From contig JASSKH010000003.1 in the NCBI GenBank assembly GCA_031763025.1, positions 11,480,734 to 11,544,733 on the forward strand: a stretch of DNA of 64,000 nt, given 5' to 3'. Each line of letters opens with the position of its first letter. The first letter of the stretch is position 1. Below the pieces are notes generated by a model. It was not told the DNA's origin and did no database searches. It saw only the letters and a program-made list of their open reading frames with translations. Shown piece after piece: positions 26,101-31,789 of the stretch. The stretch is from Macrocystis pyrifera (lineage: Eukaryota; Sar; Phaeophyceae; Laminariales; Laminariaceae). The translations under genes and the position numbers were made by a program.

Positions 26101-29100
26101 TACGAGGGAGAGAGAGAAAAGAAAGGCGAAGATAAAAAATAAATGGAAAAAGAAGAAAAAAAAAGAAGAAAACGACGCACGCCTTCACACCATAGCTGCT
26201 GCACTTGCAGTGTGTTCGAATGCTATGGTATTCGTATCGTAACACGTCGCATGTATACTAGGGTCCCAAAACGGTCAACACCCTTCACCGCTGAACAACG
26301 TATCCCTCACTAACATCAAGTAATTTTGTCCCCCAAAAACGTGGGTGCACTCCTGCAAGCCGTTACATACGAAATCAGCGCGCAGGGCGACTTCATCCAA
26401 TGCAATACCCTTTCTACACGACATGTTCTGCATCAACACCTACAGCAGAGCACACCGGCTACTTAACCGAAGTTTCTCGCCTATATACCCGACCAACTCA
26501 TTTCTGGTTCTATTAATAGTAATATTTCTGCCGACAATACAGGCTAAGCATAGGACCCAGCATCCTTCCATCCAACCACAGCAGTACGAGTCCCCATGCG
26601 GCACTAAGGTGCTACATACGGCCCACCTATTTATCGGTACTATCGCGGGGGACATAGTAAATAAGACCTACGTTACCCACAAAACCTATATATTTATCTA
26701 TTTTCGCTAACAATAGTTGGTCCTATTTACTATGGTCCCCCGTAGTAGTACAGTGCGACAAGACAACACACACCCCTCCGACGATGTTTCCGGGCTCATT
26801 TTCTCGGCAAGAGGGAGAATGCAAACGCCTATTAATAGTGACGAGTCTATGGAACGATCTCGATGAAGTATTTCAAAAGCCTCCATTGTTTTTGTGTGTG
26901 CGTCCTTAAACCATGTTAGGGCGGACTGCAGCCCCGTTTGGGGGACAAACCAACCAAATTCTAAGCAATTTCCCCCCAAAACGGGACTGCAGTGCTATAA
27001 GGGTTAAAGCACGTTTTGAAGAAAATTGGCTCTGAAATTTCACGCCAAGGGGTGTGCTATCTTACGACCCGTGCGATACGGTACGTGTCAAAGCTACGGT
27101 TCCGCGACGGCGCGGGACAAGTGCTCCCAAGAACAGACGCACGGCTTGGCTCGCTGCCCCAAAAACAAGCGAGGGGACTTCTGTGAACCACGCTTGGCAG
27201 TAGTCATTGCTGCTGTGCATACACCCTCTGCCCCCCCCCCCTACCCGAAAGAAAACAGAAGCAAAAAAGCGCACACAAAAGTTCCTGTGAGCACGTTTCG
27301 CTTGCATCAAGAACAAACGCACCACCCCCAGCAAGCACAGCAGAGAAAAAACAAACAGCAGTGCACAAACAACAGTGCACTATCAGTGAAGGGCATACTC
27401 TCTATTAATAGCAATCAGAACCATATACGATGTGTAATCATAAGGGGATATATCATACCAGCACCAGTACGCATGGTTTTCGGGAGCATCGTGGAACCCG
27501 CTTACTGTGCGAACCCCTCGTGACACTACCCACGATGATACCAGGTGTAGGTGCACATTATGTTCTTATTTGGTCATGTATTTTACTTTCCAGCCCATGC
27601 ACGTAGTCGCATGGCATTTTGTACTCGGCGATATTTTGCTCAAGCCGTGCTCCCCCCCCCACGCCTCATGCCTAAGGTCATACGACTAAAGCCATGCATG
27701 ATATCGAGTACCCGCCCCCCCCCCCCTCCCCACGCTACATGTCTACGGTTGTATTACGACGAAGGTTTGGCAATCCCGCTGCTGATCGACTTCCATAACT
27801 GTTGGACAGCTCAAGTTCTCGAGCGTTCAGGGGAAATAGACTAACAGACGCGTACCCTGTAGACGTAAATACCTGGTATATAGTATATGGCATAAAATAT
27901 ACCGGTCGCCCCGGTGGTCCCTTAATAGTGGTTAGCCTCGACTATTAATAACACTAGCGTTGGATTCAAGGGCTCAAGTATCGGAATCGAGTTACTTATT
28001 TATTAAGTGGCACCAACAGTCGAGAGCGTCTGTTAAACCGTGCGTAGGCACAATTCCACGCGAGTCGACGAGGAAAGAAAGTACTGAACCCTGCTCGCGA
28101 TCAAAGCGCAAGGCACCTACGAACAATGGTGGGGAGGGTGGAGAAGGGCCAACCATGCGACCCCCGGATCTGAGCTACGACTACTATTACGGGGGACCGT
28201 AGTAAATAGGACCAAATATTGTTGGTAACAATAAGAAAATATAGAGTTTTTGTGTATACCGTAGGTCCTATTTACTATGGTTCCCCGTCATCGGAGGGAG
28301 ACAGAAAAAAAGGGCGAAAAGAATACATGAGATGGACAAAAAAAACTTGGACAACCAGTGTGTAGAGCACAAACACCACCTCGTACAGCCGCATCACATA
28401 CATCTACTTTCAACGATCTCGGTTGATCGACCTCATCTCCCTTGCCAAAAGCACCATACCTGGCATATGCGTACCCGCTACGATATCATGATAACACGGC
28501 CAACAAAAAGTATGACTGAAAAAAAAAATCACAGTACCGGATCACCACTGATAGCCCCGTCATCCTCATGACAAGCGCAACGCTCGGCACATCTCGACCG
28601 TGTAAAATAGTCTCACCCTCCCGTTCCCGTTCGCGACCTGGGTCGCGATGCTAGCGTACAGGTACTCCAACACGCGGGGCACCAGACCGCGGAGGGCGTA
28701 CGACTTTGGGTCGCTCGGGTTCAGATGGTTCTCCATCACGGCACCGGGGCCGAACGTCGTGAAAGTCTTGCCTGAGCCCGTCTGTCGACGTACAATCCGT
28801 TACAAGAACATCAAGAATGCGAGCAGCCAAGCGAGAACCAAGGGAGAGGCGAGCGAATGAGCGAAAGCACGCACAGGAAGCGCACACGACAAAAAAAAAA
28901 TCGGACCCCTAAAAGTGACACCAAAAAGCGTCGCACACTAAAAGGGCGACACGAAAAAAAGCGAGACTCACAAAAAAGGGCGACACGCCAAAAAAAAAAT
29001 GAGACACAACATGCTCGACACAAGAAGCATCAGCAGTCTCAACAAGAGTTAGACATATAACCCTTTCAGAAAACTGCACCCCCCACATTTTTGAGGGACA

Positions 29101-31360
29101 AAATACTTGGGAATTAGCGTGGAATAGGTGTTGCAGTATTACAGGGGGGGCACGTTATAGTAATCAGAACCAAACATGGTGTGTAACTCAGGACCCTGCA
29201 TTGCTGTAGTCGCATGGGGGGGGGGGGGGCAGGCATATTGTCTCAACTTGACAAGCAAAGAAAGCTCGGAAGACGGGCAAAGAGATACCTGATGGGTATA
29301 GTATGTACCATGGTGAACGATTAATAGAGTTTTGTCCTACAAGAGAACTGGCAGTACGTAAAGCCCTATTTACCTGTTGGCTGTGCCTACCTTTCAAGCT
29401 AAGTAAAAGAGCCTCGAGAAGCTCTGACCACATACACGAAATAGCACTGCTGTAGGTCCCAGAGTTTACGGCAGTACGTATATACCAGGTACACGAGGTT
29501 TATATCACATCGTAAGCGCATGCCGAACAGCCGCACAACAGACAGACAACGCGCACACCTACCTGGTACTCCTACCTGGTATGTGCTACACATCTTATAC
29601 CGTACGTGTGTGTTCTTCACATTCAACCGTTGTGTACCGTAGATACAAGTTTAACGCAGTGTATACCATTCTGCTGTGTGTACGTACCAGGTTTACCGCA
29701 GTGCTACAGCAGTACACCAGCAGTATGTACTTTCTTTATGGTGTACTTTGGTTGCTGGCTTATGTGTGTATGTTGTGTCGGCCGCACCTAGTGCGAAGAC
29801 ATGGTATTGCGTAGGCTATTAATAATGCATTACGGTGTGTTATCTCTGTGTCGTAGTCTGTGACCACAGAGCTCGTATCTTTCTAGGGTGAAGAATCAGC
29901 ACGGACACTGGGCTTGCTGGATGTCGACGAGTAGAAGAACGGTTTAGTGTGAAGAACACACACACACCAAGAATGTCTGTGTGATGATGTGTCATGCGTG
30001 ATACATGCTATGGTACCGTGTGCACACACCTGTCCGTAGCAGAAGATGGTTCCGTTGTAACCCTCCAGGCAGGCCTCGGTTACGGGTTTACCGACCTGCG
30101 TCGCAAGTTCCCAGCCCAATACCAGATGTCGGTGGCGGGGGGGAGGGAGGGAGGGGGGGCGGCGGGGAGGGAGGGGGGGGGGGGTGTTGTCGGTTACGGT
30201 TACTACGCACGGACAGCAATGCTTATCACCAAAACAAAAAAAATGTACGAGCCGGACGAGCCAACGGGATCGACGACCTGGGGGGGCTGGGGCGGGGTGG
30301 GAGCAGGGGAGGCGCGGGGAAGAAGGACGCGAAGACCAATTAAAGATATGCTTCGTACGAGTATGAATGTGAGTACCTGTGGTCAGACAGAAGTAGCTCC
30401 GTGCTCCACGGACCATGAACGGGAAGAGCGCGAGGGTCGGACCGAGAACAGACAGGTTCGTACTGCTTTAGCTCAATCAACTTTTGCGTTATCGGGAGAT
30501 CGGTTGCCCGCGGGCCTTCAGCTTTGTATTCGGTAGAGGAGTGCTTTCTCGTCTTTGCGAACGAACGGCCATTATACATCATACCTTGGAGTATGAAGCC
30601 TTGCATACTGAGAGCAGTATTTTTGCCCATGCACTGGGCGGCGGCTCCAGTGACAAAGAAATGGTGAAGCCAGCTGCAAGCAGTACTCGTACAGAAGCAG
30701 TATATACGTACTCGTATATACTACTGTTGCCGTACGTCTGCTGTTGTTGCGAGAAAGGCCCAACCGATGTTACCGGGTTCTCTTGCTGGCACGCTTCCGC
30801 CCCCCCGTCCGCACGTCACCACAGCCACGGTATTACTCGTGCAGCGGCAGTACATACTCTTGTGTCATACTACGAGTAGCTCTCTTCTACTGCTGCTACT
30901 GCTGCTGTCGCAGCTGCTCTACTACTGCTGTAGCCTAGAGTGCTGTCGCTATCATACGAGTACCAGTCATGCTGCTGCCGTTGTACCGGTAGTCCACAAG
31001 CCCATCACAGATGGCGGAGCAAACAAACGGCAAGGGCAAAAAAAGCGTGCGTACCTCCGCGAAAAGCTCCTCTTGGGTCGAGTCCTCGCCGGCGGCATAG
31101 TCGAACGTGAAGTTCTTCCCTTGCGGCTTACTGTTGAGCATGACAGTGCATTTGTCCTCCCCGACGGCGACGCAGCGGTTGGCCAAGCCCTTTGCCCCGT
31201 GCGTCTCTCGGGAGACAGGCGGGCGCACGCGGCAAACGACTTTGATCCGGTTGTCCTCTGAGCCATGGCCGCCACCGCTTAACGGCGGCGACGACAACGA
31301 CGGCAGCGCATCCGGTCTTGCTGCGGGCTCGCCAGATGACAAGGTGTGGTGATCGTTCAT
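89..31360 (-). CDS. KIF15: Kinesin-12 (KIF15-type) motor protein, 20 exons
   Basis: Plus-end microtubule motor of the kinesin-12 family, whose members act on spindle or division-plane microtubules. Seen: motor domain at about residues 22-375 with P-loop GQTGSGKT (123-130), switch I NRESSRSH (256-263) and switch II DLAGSE (293-298). The neck [11 protein letters not shown] and the downstream LKFRDGTI segment match the KIF15 pattern. A coiled coil of about 1,400 residues follows, then a C-terminal [12 protein letters not shown] motif that KIF15 proteins share. Exon phases agree at every junction except the one into exon 6. The total is about 1,953 residues, longer than animal KIF15 (about 1,390), mostly through an alanine-rich repeated coil in exon 15. 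Start chosen at the first ATG before the conserved motor. Divergent to the gene at 31668. Two apparent +1 frame breaks lie in and before exon 6. The family call is firm; exact exon edges are inferred from splice signals. Confidence 0.93.
626..682. repeat. Poly(G) tract
   Basis: 31 G, one A, 25 G, then further G-rich sequence, in kinesin intron 19. Exact length is likely unreliable in any assembly. Confidence 0.85.
1329..1410. repeat. ~80-bp hairpin element
   Basis: Imperfect palindrome: TTAGAACTGCAGTCCCATTT at the left, CGGGACTGCGGTCCT at the right. Same family at 15455-15815 (interrupted), 26916-27000 and 34211-34290. Confidence 0.68.
1653..1721 (-). CDS. KIF15: kinesin-12 exon 19 (conserved C-terminal motif)
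   Basis: 23 codons ending [16 protein letters not shown]. The LVGHxNxxQKIQ motif is a hallmark of the KIF15 C-terminus, so this supports orthology and the 3' end of the gene. Acceptor TTCGCAG, donor CAG|GTGCGT, phase 0. Confidence 0.88.
2085..2360 (+). repeat. Poly(C)-linked repeat (same family, inverted)
   Basis: Two pieces: a short end (TCATACGACTACGGCCA...GAGTACACCCCCC) and a longer one containing CAAGCGGTCCTCAGTAGGAT, GCGCTTGGTGCAAACAATG and GATCTATGGTCATAAGAGTA. Confidence 0.65.
2600..2785 (-). CDS. KIF15: kinesin-12 exon 18
   Basis: 62 codons, [20 protein letters not shown] onward; coiled coil. Acceptor ATGCAG|GTG, donor AAG|GTGAGG, phase 0. The following intron begins with two poly(C) tracts (about 2437-2462 and 2502-2522) and a poly(C)-linked repeat. 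Confidence 0.83.
2920..3105 (+). repeat. GATCATCTAG-type interspersed repeat
   Basis: Shares GTAGCTCATGT..GTGAGAGCC, CTGCATGATCTAC, GTGCACAACATCTCACAA and GGAACTAGATGATC with 14240-14545 and 57300-57465, and in reverse with 6365-6535 and 53088-53290. Confidence 0.65.
3116..3222 (+). mobile_element. TA-flanked MITE, GTAAAT subfamily
   Basis: About 107 bp with terminal inverted repeats like TTACGGGGGACCATAGTAAA and TA on both sides, followed by GATA repeats. In kinesin intron 17. Terminal structure and TA duplication fit a Tc1/mariner-like non-autonomous element; no transposase is encoded. Confidence 0.85.
3222..3315. repeat. GATA tetranucleotide microsatellite
   Basis: Runs of TAGA/GATA between two MITEs, interrupted by GCTAGCTAGC. 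A shorter run follows the MITE at 4817. Confidence 0.85.
3323..3424 (-). mobile_element. TA-flanked MITE, reverse orientation
   Basis: Same family in reverse, diverged internally (GTTTTTGAGCGTACC), both ends intact. 100 bp from the previous copy, with GATA repeats between. Confidence 0.82.
4447..4552 (+). mobile_element. TA-flanked MITE, tandem group copy 1
   Basis: First of three copies in the same orientation separated by only ~20-30 bases of AACAACACC-type spacer; right end mutated to CCCCTGGAAT. Confidence 0.85.
4574..4680 (+). mobile_element. TA-flanked MITE, tandem group copy 2
   Basis: Second of three. Its left flank repeats the AACACCATCAGCACTA flank of copy 1, so element plus flank was duplicated together rather than inserted separately. 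Confidence 0.85.
4712..4817 (+). mobile_element. TA-flanked MITE, tandem group copy 3
   Basis: Third of the group, followed by a GATA microsatellite as at 3222. Confidence 0.85.
4869..4937 (+). repeat. ~65-bp CGTCAACTTGTG repeat
   Basis: AGCTGTCGCCAGGAACTCGC, then ACAACTGTCGTCAACTTGTG-like end. Other copies at 1155-1215, 19738-19803 and reversed at 9345-9420. Function unknown. Confidence 0.6.
5369..5473 (-). CDS. KIF15: kinesin-12 exon 17
   Basis: 35 codons, [20 protein letters not shown] onward; coiled coil. Acceptor CTCAAG|ATG, donor GAG|GTGGGG, phase 0. The 2.6-kb intron that follows (2786-5368) contains five MITEs and GATA microsatellites. Confidence 0.8.
5535..6120 (-). repeat. Long poly(G)-headed interspersed repeat
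   Basis: Begins GGGGGGAGGTACTAATTATC, then GCATGGCAGTAGTC..., GACCATAGACC, CTCGCATCCCTAC, GTGCCGGGACGGAGCACGT and so on. Alignable by eye with 43217-43580 and 47880-48412 across most of their lengths. A head segment (about 5520-5620) is partly duplicated. No coding capacity is convincing. Type (retroposon or DNA element) is unknown. Confidence 0.7.
6120..6310 (-). repeat. Poly(G)-headed repeat, 5' part only
   Basis: Second copy immediately after the first in the same orientation; ends after the GCACCAAGCGCGAAGCG block. Confidence 0.65.
6365..6535 (-). repeat. GATCATCTAG-type repeat, reverse
   Basis: Reverse copy in kinesin intron 16 (GAAACATGTCCTAC, GGCTCCCACCCGG). Confidence 0.6.
6954..7060 (-). 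mobile_element. TA-flanked MITE, reverse
   Basis: Intact ends, right end CCCCGTAAATA. Adjacent to the next copy in opposite orientation with 6 bases between. Confidence 0.82.
7067..7172 (+). mobile_element. TA-flanked MITE with decayed left end
   Basis: Left TIR mutated (CTTTGGACAATAG), right end CCCCCGTAATAA intact. Lies 31 bases from exon 16. Confidence 0.78.
7204..7303 (-). CDS. KIF15: kinesin-12 exon 16
   Basis: Completes Ser, then 33 codons, [20 protein letters not shown] onward; coiled coil. Donor CAG|GTAAGG. The next intron (5474-7203) holds two MITEs back to back (6954-7172) and two reverse copies of the poly(G)-headed repeat. Confidence 0.8.
7565..9219 (-). CDS. KIF15: kinesin-12 exon 15 (repeated Ala-rich coil)
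   Basis: 551 codons, the largest exon, all heptad-like coiled coil. It has an Ala tract and four internal repeats of about 60 residues, each beginning AVAAK or AVATK, at DNA 7930-8670. The third unit carries a 14-residue insertion. Acceptor CACAG|GCTAAT, donor ATCAG|GTGCGT, two bases carried over. High GC; long open frames on the other strand here are shadows. Confidence 0.9.
9624..10295 (-). CDS. KIF15: kinesin-12 exon 14
   Basis: 224 codons of Glu/Ala/Arg-rich coiled coil, [20 protein letters not shown] onward. A Gly-rich break ([11 protein letters not shown]) lies about two thirds in. Acceptor CCAACAG|CTG, donor GAG|GTGAGG, phase 0. The next intron carries a reverse copy of the ~65-bp CGTCAACTTGTG-type repeat. 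Confidence 0.85.
11166..11200. repeat. CT dinucleotide microsatellite
   Basis: About 16 CT units in kinesin intron 13. Confidence 0.85.
11279..11385 (+). mobile_element. TA-flanked MITE, GTTAAC subfamily
   Basis: Variant with GGTCCATAGTTAACAGGACC termini and GTGTACATAAAAACC internally, flanked by TA. Marks a second subfamily. Confidence 0.85.
11848..12043. repeat. GGCAA / AGCAA pentanucleotide array
   Basis: About 190 bases; GGCAA/GTCAA units switch to AGCAA units midway, then degenerate. All frames are open, which makes spurious ORFs. Confidence 0.88.
12777..12883 (+). mobile_element. TA-flanked MITE, GTTAAC subfamily
   Basis: Nearly identical to the copy at 11279, implying recent activity or gene conversion within this subfamily. 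Confidence 0.87.
13386..13530 (-). CDS. KIF15: kinesin-12 exon 13
   Basis: One base plus 48 codons, [20 protein letters not shown] onward; coiled coil. Acceptor GGACAG|G, donor CAG|GTGTGG, ending in phase 0. The 3.1-kb intron that follows (10296-13385) holds two MITEs of the GTTAAC type, a CT microsatellite and a GGCAA/AGCAA array. No exon was recognised inside it, and phase allows none. Confidence 0.78.
13689..13711 (+). mobile_element. MITE left-end fragment
   Basis: Only TATTACGGGGGACCATA of the left end remains, directly after a 15-bp inverted repeat (13611-13675). Confidence 0.55.
14240..14545 (+). repeat. GATCATCTAG-type repeat carrying a MITE
   Basis: Host repeat split by the MITE at 14405-14503; resumes GATGATCTACAGCACTAGATC. 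Confidence 0.64.
14405..14503 (+). mobile_element. TA-flanked MITE, right end truncated
   Basis: Inserted inside a copy of the GATCATCTAG-type repeat: the host repeat resumes with GATGATCTACAG at the right edge, where the last ~8 bases of the MITE are missing. Confidence 0.8.
14989..15180 (-). CDS. KIF15: kinesin-12 exon 12
   Basis: 63 whole codons, [20 protein letters not shown] onward; coiled coil. Acceptor AACAG|A, donor AAAAG|GTATTG, phases 2/2. The next intron (13531-14988) has a MITE fragment, one full MITE and a copy of the 'GATCATCTAG' repeat. Confidence 0.8.
15455..15815. repeat. Hairpin element split by ~280 bp
   Basis: Left arm TTTTAAGACAGCAGCCCCGT and right arm CCCAAAACGGGACTACAG are separated by about 280 bases with no match elsewhere in the window. 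The filler may be an insertion. Confidence 0.55.
16160..16510. repeat. Three ~115-bp tandem units
   Basis: Each starts GGCCTGGCACGTACCGG, has CTACTGCAGCC(C)..CCCC and ends at TCGTCTCGTACACYGG. The third unit is most diverged. Confidence 0.75.
16999..17178 (-). CDS. KIF15: kinesin-12 exon 11
   Basis: Completes an Arg codon, then 59 codons, [20 protein letters not shown] onward; coiled coil. Donor AACAA|GTGGGT leaves two bases that complete Lys with exon 12. The next intron (15181-16998) holds a hairpin element and three ~115-bp tandem units. Confidence 0.8.
17175..17800. repeat. Degenerate tandem repeat, ~80-100 bp unit
   Basis: Recurring GATCCCACGCACT...ACACAGCACCT...CATTCGATCCCCT blocks through most of kinesin intron 10. 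Confidence 0.6.
17860..18085 (+). repeat. Poly(C)-linked repeat, two ends in tandem
   Basis: Contains GCGCTTGTTGCAAGCAATG and two successive ends GGGATGCGAGGGTCTAYRRT...CATGAGTAC followed by C-rich sequence. Confidence 0.65.
18132..18310 (-). CDS. KIF15: kinesin-12 exon 10
   Basis: 59 codons plus two bases, [20 protein letters not shown] onward; coiled coil. The only donor that keeps the frame into exon 11 is AACAG|GCAAGG, so intron 10 appears to be a GC-AG intron. That intron (17179-18131) holds degenerate ~80-bp repeats and partial poly(C)-linked repeats. Confidence 0.78.
18571..18905. repeat. GGTTC pentanucleotide array
   Basis: About 330 bases of GGTTC with variant GGTCC, GGCTC and GGTTT units. 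Long open frames on both strands here come from the repeat. Confidence 0.92.
19115..19243 (-). CDS. KIF15: kinesin-12 exon 9
   Basis: 43 codons, [20 protein letters not shown] onward; coiled coil. Phase 0, acceptor GACCAG, donor GAG|GTGAGC. The next intron (18311-19114) is dominated by a GGTTC pentanucleotide array. Confidence 0.82.
19495..19632 (-). CDS. KIF15: kinesin-12 exon 8
   Basis: 46 codons of charged coiled coil ([18 protein letters not shown] onward), phase 0 at both ends, donor AAG|GTAAGG. Only a short intron separates it from exon 9. Confidence 0.8.
19882..20208. mobile_element. Three nested MITEs
   Basis: Outer copy A (reverse) is split at 19919/20132. Copy B sits in it, and B is split by copy C (about 19988-20094). 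The nest can be read by the ends: ATTATGGGGG and TCCTTCGTAT for A, ATTACGGGGGTACATAG and CCCCCGTAATAG for B, then C inside. B and C are GTTAAC-type. Both insertions are at the same TA of the element centre (TTTTTACTAACAAA). Confidence 0.85.
20497..20566 (-). CDS. KIF15: kinesin-12 exon 7
   Basis: 70 nt: one base completing an Arg codon plus 23 codons, [20 protein letters not shown] then SAE. Coiled-coil register. Acceptor CCATAG|GG, donor GAG|GTTAGT. The intron that follows (19633-20496) contains the nested MITE cluster at 19882-20208. Confidence 0.82.
20680..20990. repeat. Degenerate GACA repeat
   Basis: Interrupted ACAG/GACA units through kinesin intron 6. Confidence 0.78.
21185..21905 (-). 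CDS. KIF15: kinesin-12 exon 6 (end of motor, neck, start of coil)
   Basis: Encodes [20 protein letters not shown] through the neck [11 protein letters not shown], a short poly-Q, a Gly/Ala linker and the LKFRDGTI segment. The reading frame is off by one base at the canonical acceptor (CGCAG|G CGA), and it shifts again by one base in the G-rich linker around 21440-21540. Both look like single-base insertions or non-standard splicing. The exon ends with AG| that completes an Arg codon with exon 7. The next intron holds degenerate GACA repeats. Confidence 0.85.
22250..22455 (-). pseudogene. Two decayed partial duplicates of kinesin exon 5 end
   Basis: At 22380-22455 the minus strand still reads SERQKDTQ followed by the same donor and intron start as exon 5. 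At 22250-22315 a more decayed copy keeps the CTTCCAGAACTC intron block. Both sit beside C-rich tracts like the true exon boundary. They lack the switch region and cannot act as exon 5. Confidence 0.7.
22588..22809 (-). CDS. KIF15: kinesin-12 exon 5 (switch I and II)
   Basis: 74 codons with [13 protein letters not shown] (switch I) and [15 protein letters not shown] (switch II). Acceptor GGCAG|GTGG, donor CAG|GTGAGG. Two degraded partial copies of its 3' end lie in the next intron at about 22380-22455 and 22250-22315. Confidence 0.93.
22980..23102 (-). repeat. Poly(G) tract with B-variant repeat
   Basis: A 20-plus G run (about 22988-23011), then GTACTCATTAGTCGCTTGCC and the B-variant block ending TTCCTACTCCTAATGG. 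Confidence 0.63.
23303..23410 (+). mobile_element. TA-flanked MITE
   Basis: Intact copy with ATTACAAGGGGCC left end, in kinesin intron 4 just after a poly(G)-headed repeat. Confidence 0.85.
23703..23810 (-). mobile_element. TA-flanked MITE, reverse
   Basis: Reverse copy with mutated right end CCTTCCTAATA. 290 bp from the previous copy. Confidence 0.83.
24692..24798 (+). mobile_element. TA-flanked MITE
   Basis: Intact ends; its right edge is the left boundary of the degenerate tandem array 24798-25135. Confidence 0.85.
24798..25135. repeat. Degenerate 24-28 bp tandem array
   Basis: Units like GTTGGCTAGGTGACTAGTCATTA, about 13 copies, ending ~60 bases before exon 4. A fragment of related sequence is at 13060-13105. 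Confidence 0.75.
25194..25346 (-). CDS. KIF15: kinesin-12 exon 4
   Basis: 51 codons, [20 protein letters not shown] onward; FYEIFNE is the conserved FxEIYNE kinesin motif. Phase 0 on both sides, donor GAG|GTGCGT. The next intron (22810-25193) carries three MITEs, a degenerate 24-28 bp tandem array and a poly(G)-headed repeat. Confidence 0.92.
25981..26150 (+). repeat. GAGTCGACGAGG interspersed repeat
   Basis: ~170-bp family: GAGTCGACGAGG, CTCGCGATAAAAAAG, GGCACGA, GACCCCGG then a GAGA/AAAT-rich tail. Other copies at 28061-28345 (MITE inserted), 34394-34600 and 56724-56915. Confidence 0.68.
26642..26746 (+). mobile_element. TA-flanked MITE
   Basis: Left end ATCGCGGGGGACATAG lacks a few bases; right end CCCCCGTAGTA. 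In kinesin intron 3. Confidence 0.82.
26763..27080. repeat. Old repeat interrupted by a hairpin element
   Basis: Similar to 24018-24240 (shared GGGAGARYGCAAACR and AAATTTGGCTC/AAAATTGGCTC blocks). The hairpin element 26916-27000 sits inside. Confidence 0.55.
28061..28345 (+). repeat. GAGTCGACGAGG repeat carrying a MITE
   Basis: Left part 28061-28185, MITE 28186-28291, right part from 28292 (GAGGGAGACAGAAAAA). The interruption gives the relative age. Confidence 0.66.
28186..28291 (-). mobile_element. TA-flanked MITE inserted in a GAGTCGACGAGG repeat
   Basis: Reverse copy splitting an older repeat: the left part ends GATCTGAGCTACGACTA and the right part resumes TCGGAGGGAGACAG, as in the uninterrupted copies. 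Confidence 0.83.
28617..28781 (-). CDS. KIF15: kinesin-12 exon 3 (P-loop)
   Basis: 55 codons starting TGSGKT, the ATP-binding half of the P-loop, and ending NGNGR. Acceptor GACAG, donor AGG|GTGAG, phase 0. The 3.3-kb intron that follows (25347-28616) contains two MITEs, two copies of the GAGTCGACGAGG repeat, a hairpin element and an older repeat shared with intron 4. Confidence 0.9.
29815..29970 (+). repeat. Repeat shared by first introns of the divergent genes (copy 1)
   Basis: Matches 32650-32825 with GAAGAATCAGCACGGACACT and ACGGTTTAGTGTG blocks. Lies in kinesin intron 2. Confidence 0.65.
30030..30095 (-). CDS. KIF15: kinesin-12 exon 2
   Basis: 22 codons, [20 protein letters not shown] then GQ. 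This is the conserved stretch just before the P-loop, and the intron splits the P-loop after GQ. Phase 0 on both sides. The following intron (28782-30029) holds a cluster of TACCWGGTA palindromes and one copy of a repeat shared with 32650-32825. Confidence 0.9.
31055..31360 (-). CDS. KIF15: kinesin-12 exon 1 (start codon)
   Basis: Encodes residues 1-102: a low-complexity leader, then the first motor strand with KVVCRVRPP and the STQEELF segment typical of kinesin-12. ATG at 31360-31358; exon ends in phase 0 at donor GAG|GTACGC. The following intron (30096-31054) holds G-rich tracts and short palindromes but no recognisable gene. Confidence 0.85.
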
Positions 31361-31667
31361 TGCGATGGTCCCTCTCTCTCCCTCCCCTTGCGGTCGCTGT
31401 GCTCCAAGCACCTCTGCACTTGGGCTGGAACTGCTGTGCGTGCTGTGAGGACAAACAGAAAAAGGTTCAACCGCCACACACAAACAAAATTCCTGGTTTT
31501 CCATCCAGTCGGGAGGCATGACCTATACGGGAAAAAAAATGTTTCCACTTCGCACCACTGCCTGCTTGCTGGCCCCACCTGCGCTCGCCTGCTGTGCTGT
31601 GCAACGCGGGCCGTGTCGATCGACGGCAGTAGCACATCGTAGCGTCGATATTTCTTCAGCATCCACG
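31361..31667. promoter_or_regulatory. Putative bidirectional promoter between divergent genes
   Basis: Only 307 bases separate the start codons of the kinesin gene (minus) and the CDV3-like gene (plus), so the two 5' UTRs and any core promoter must share this spacer. No TATA box is evident. Divergent pairing with short spacers is common in compact algal genomes. Co-regulation is inference. Confidence 0.55.
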
Positions 31668-31789
31668 ATGGCGTCCGCGCCTCCTACGTCGGATTTGTCC
31701 TCCCTCTTTGCGAAGAAAAAAGGGAAGAAGGGCAAGCGGACGGTCAAGGGCCTCAACCTGAACGTCGACTCGGGCAAGCCTAAGACCGA
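31668..31789 (+). CDS. CDV3-like gene exon 1
   Basis: ATG in context ATCCACGATGGCG; 40 codons plus two bases, MASAPPTSDLSSLFAKKKGK onward. Donor ACCGA|GTGAGT. The next intron (31790-33825) holds a copy of the repeat shared with kinesin intron 2, a GC trinucleotide-rich patch and TACCWGGTA sites. Confidence 0.75.
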
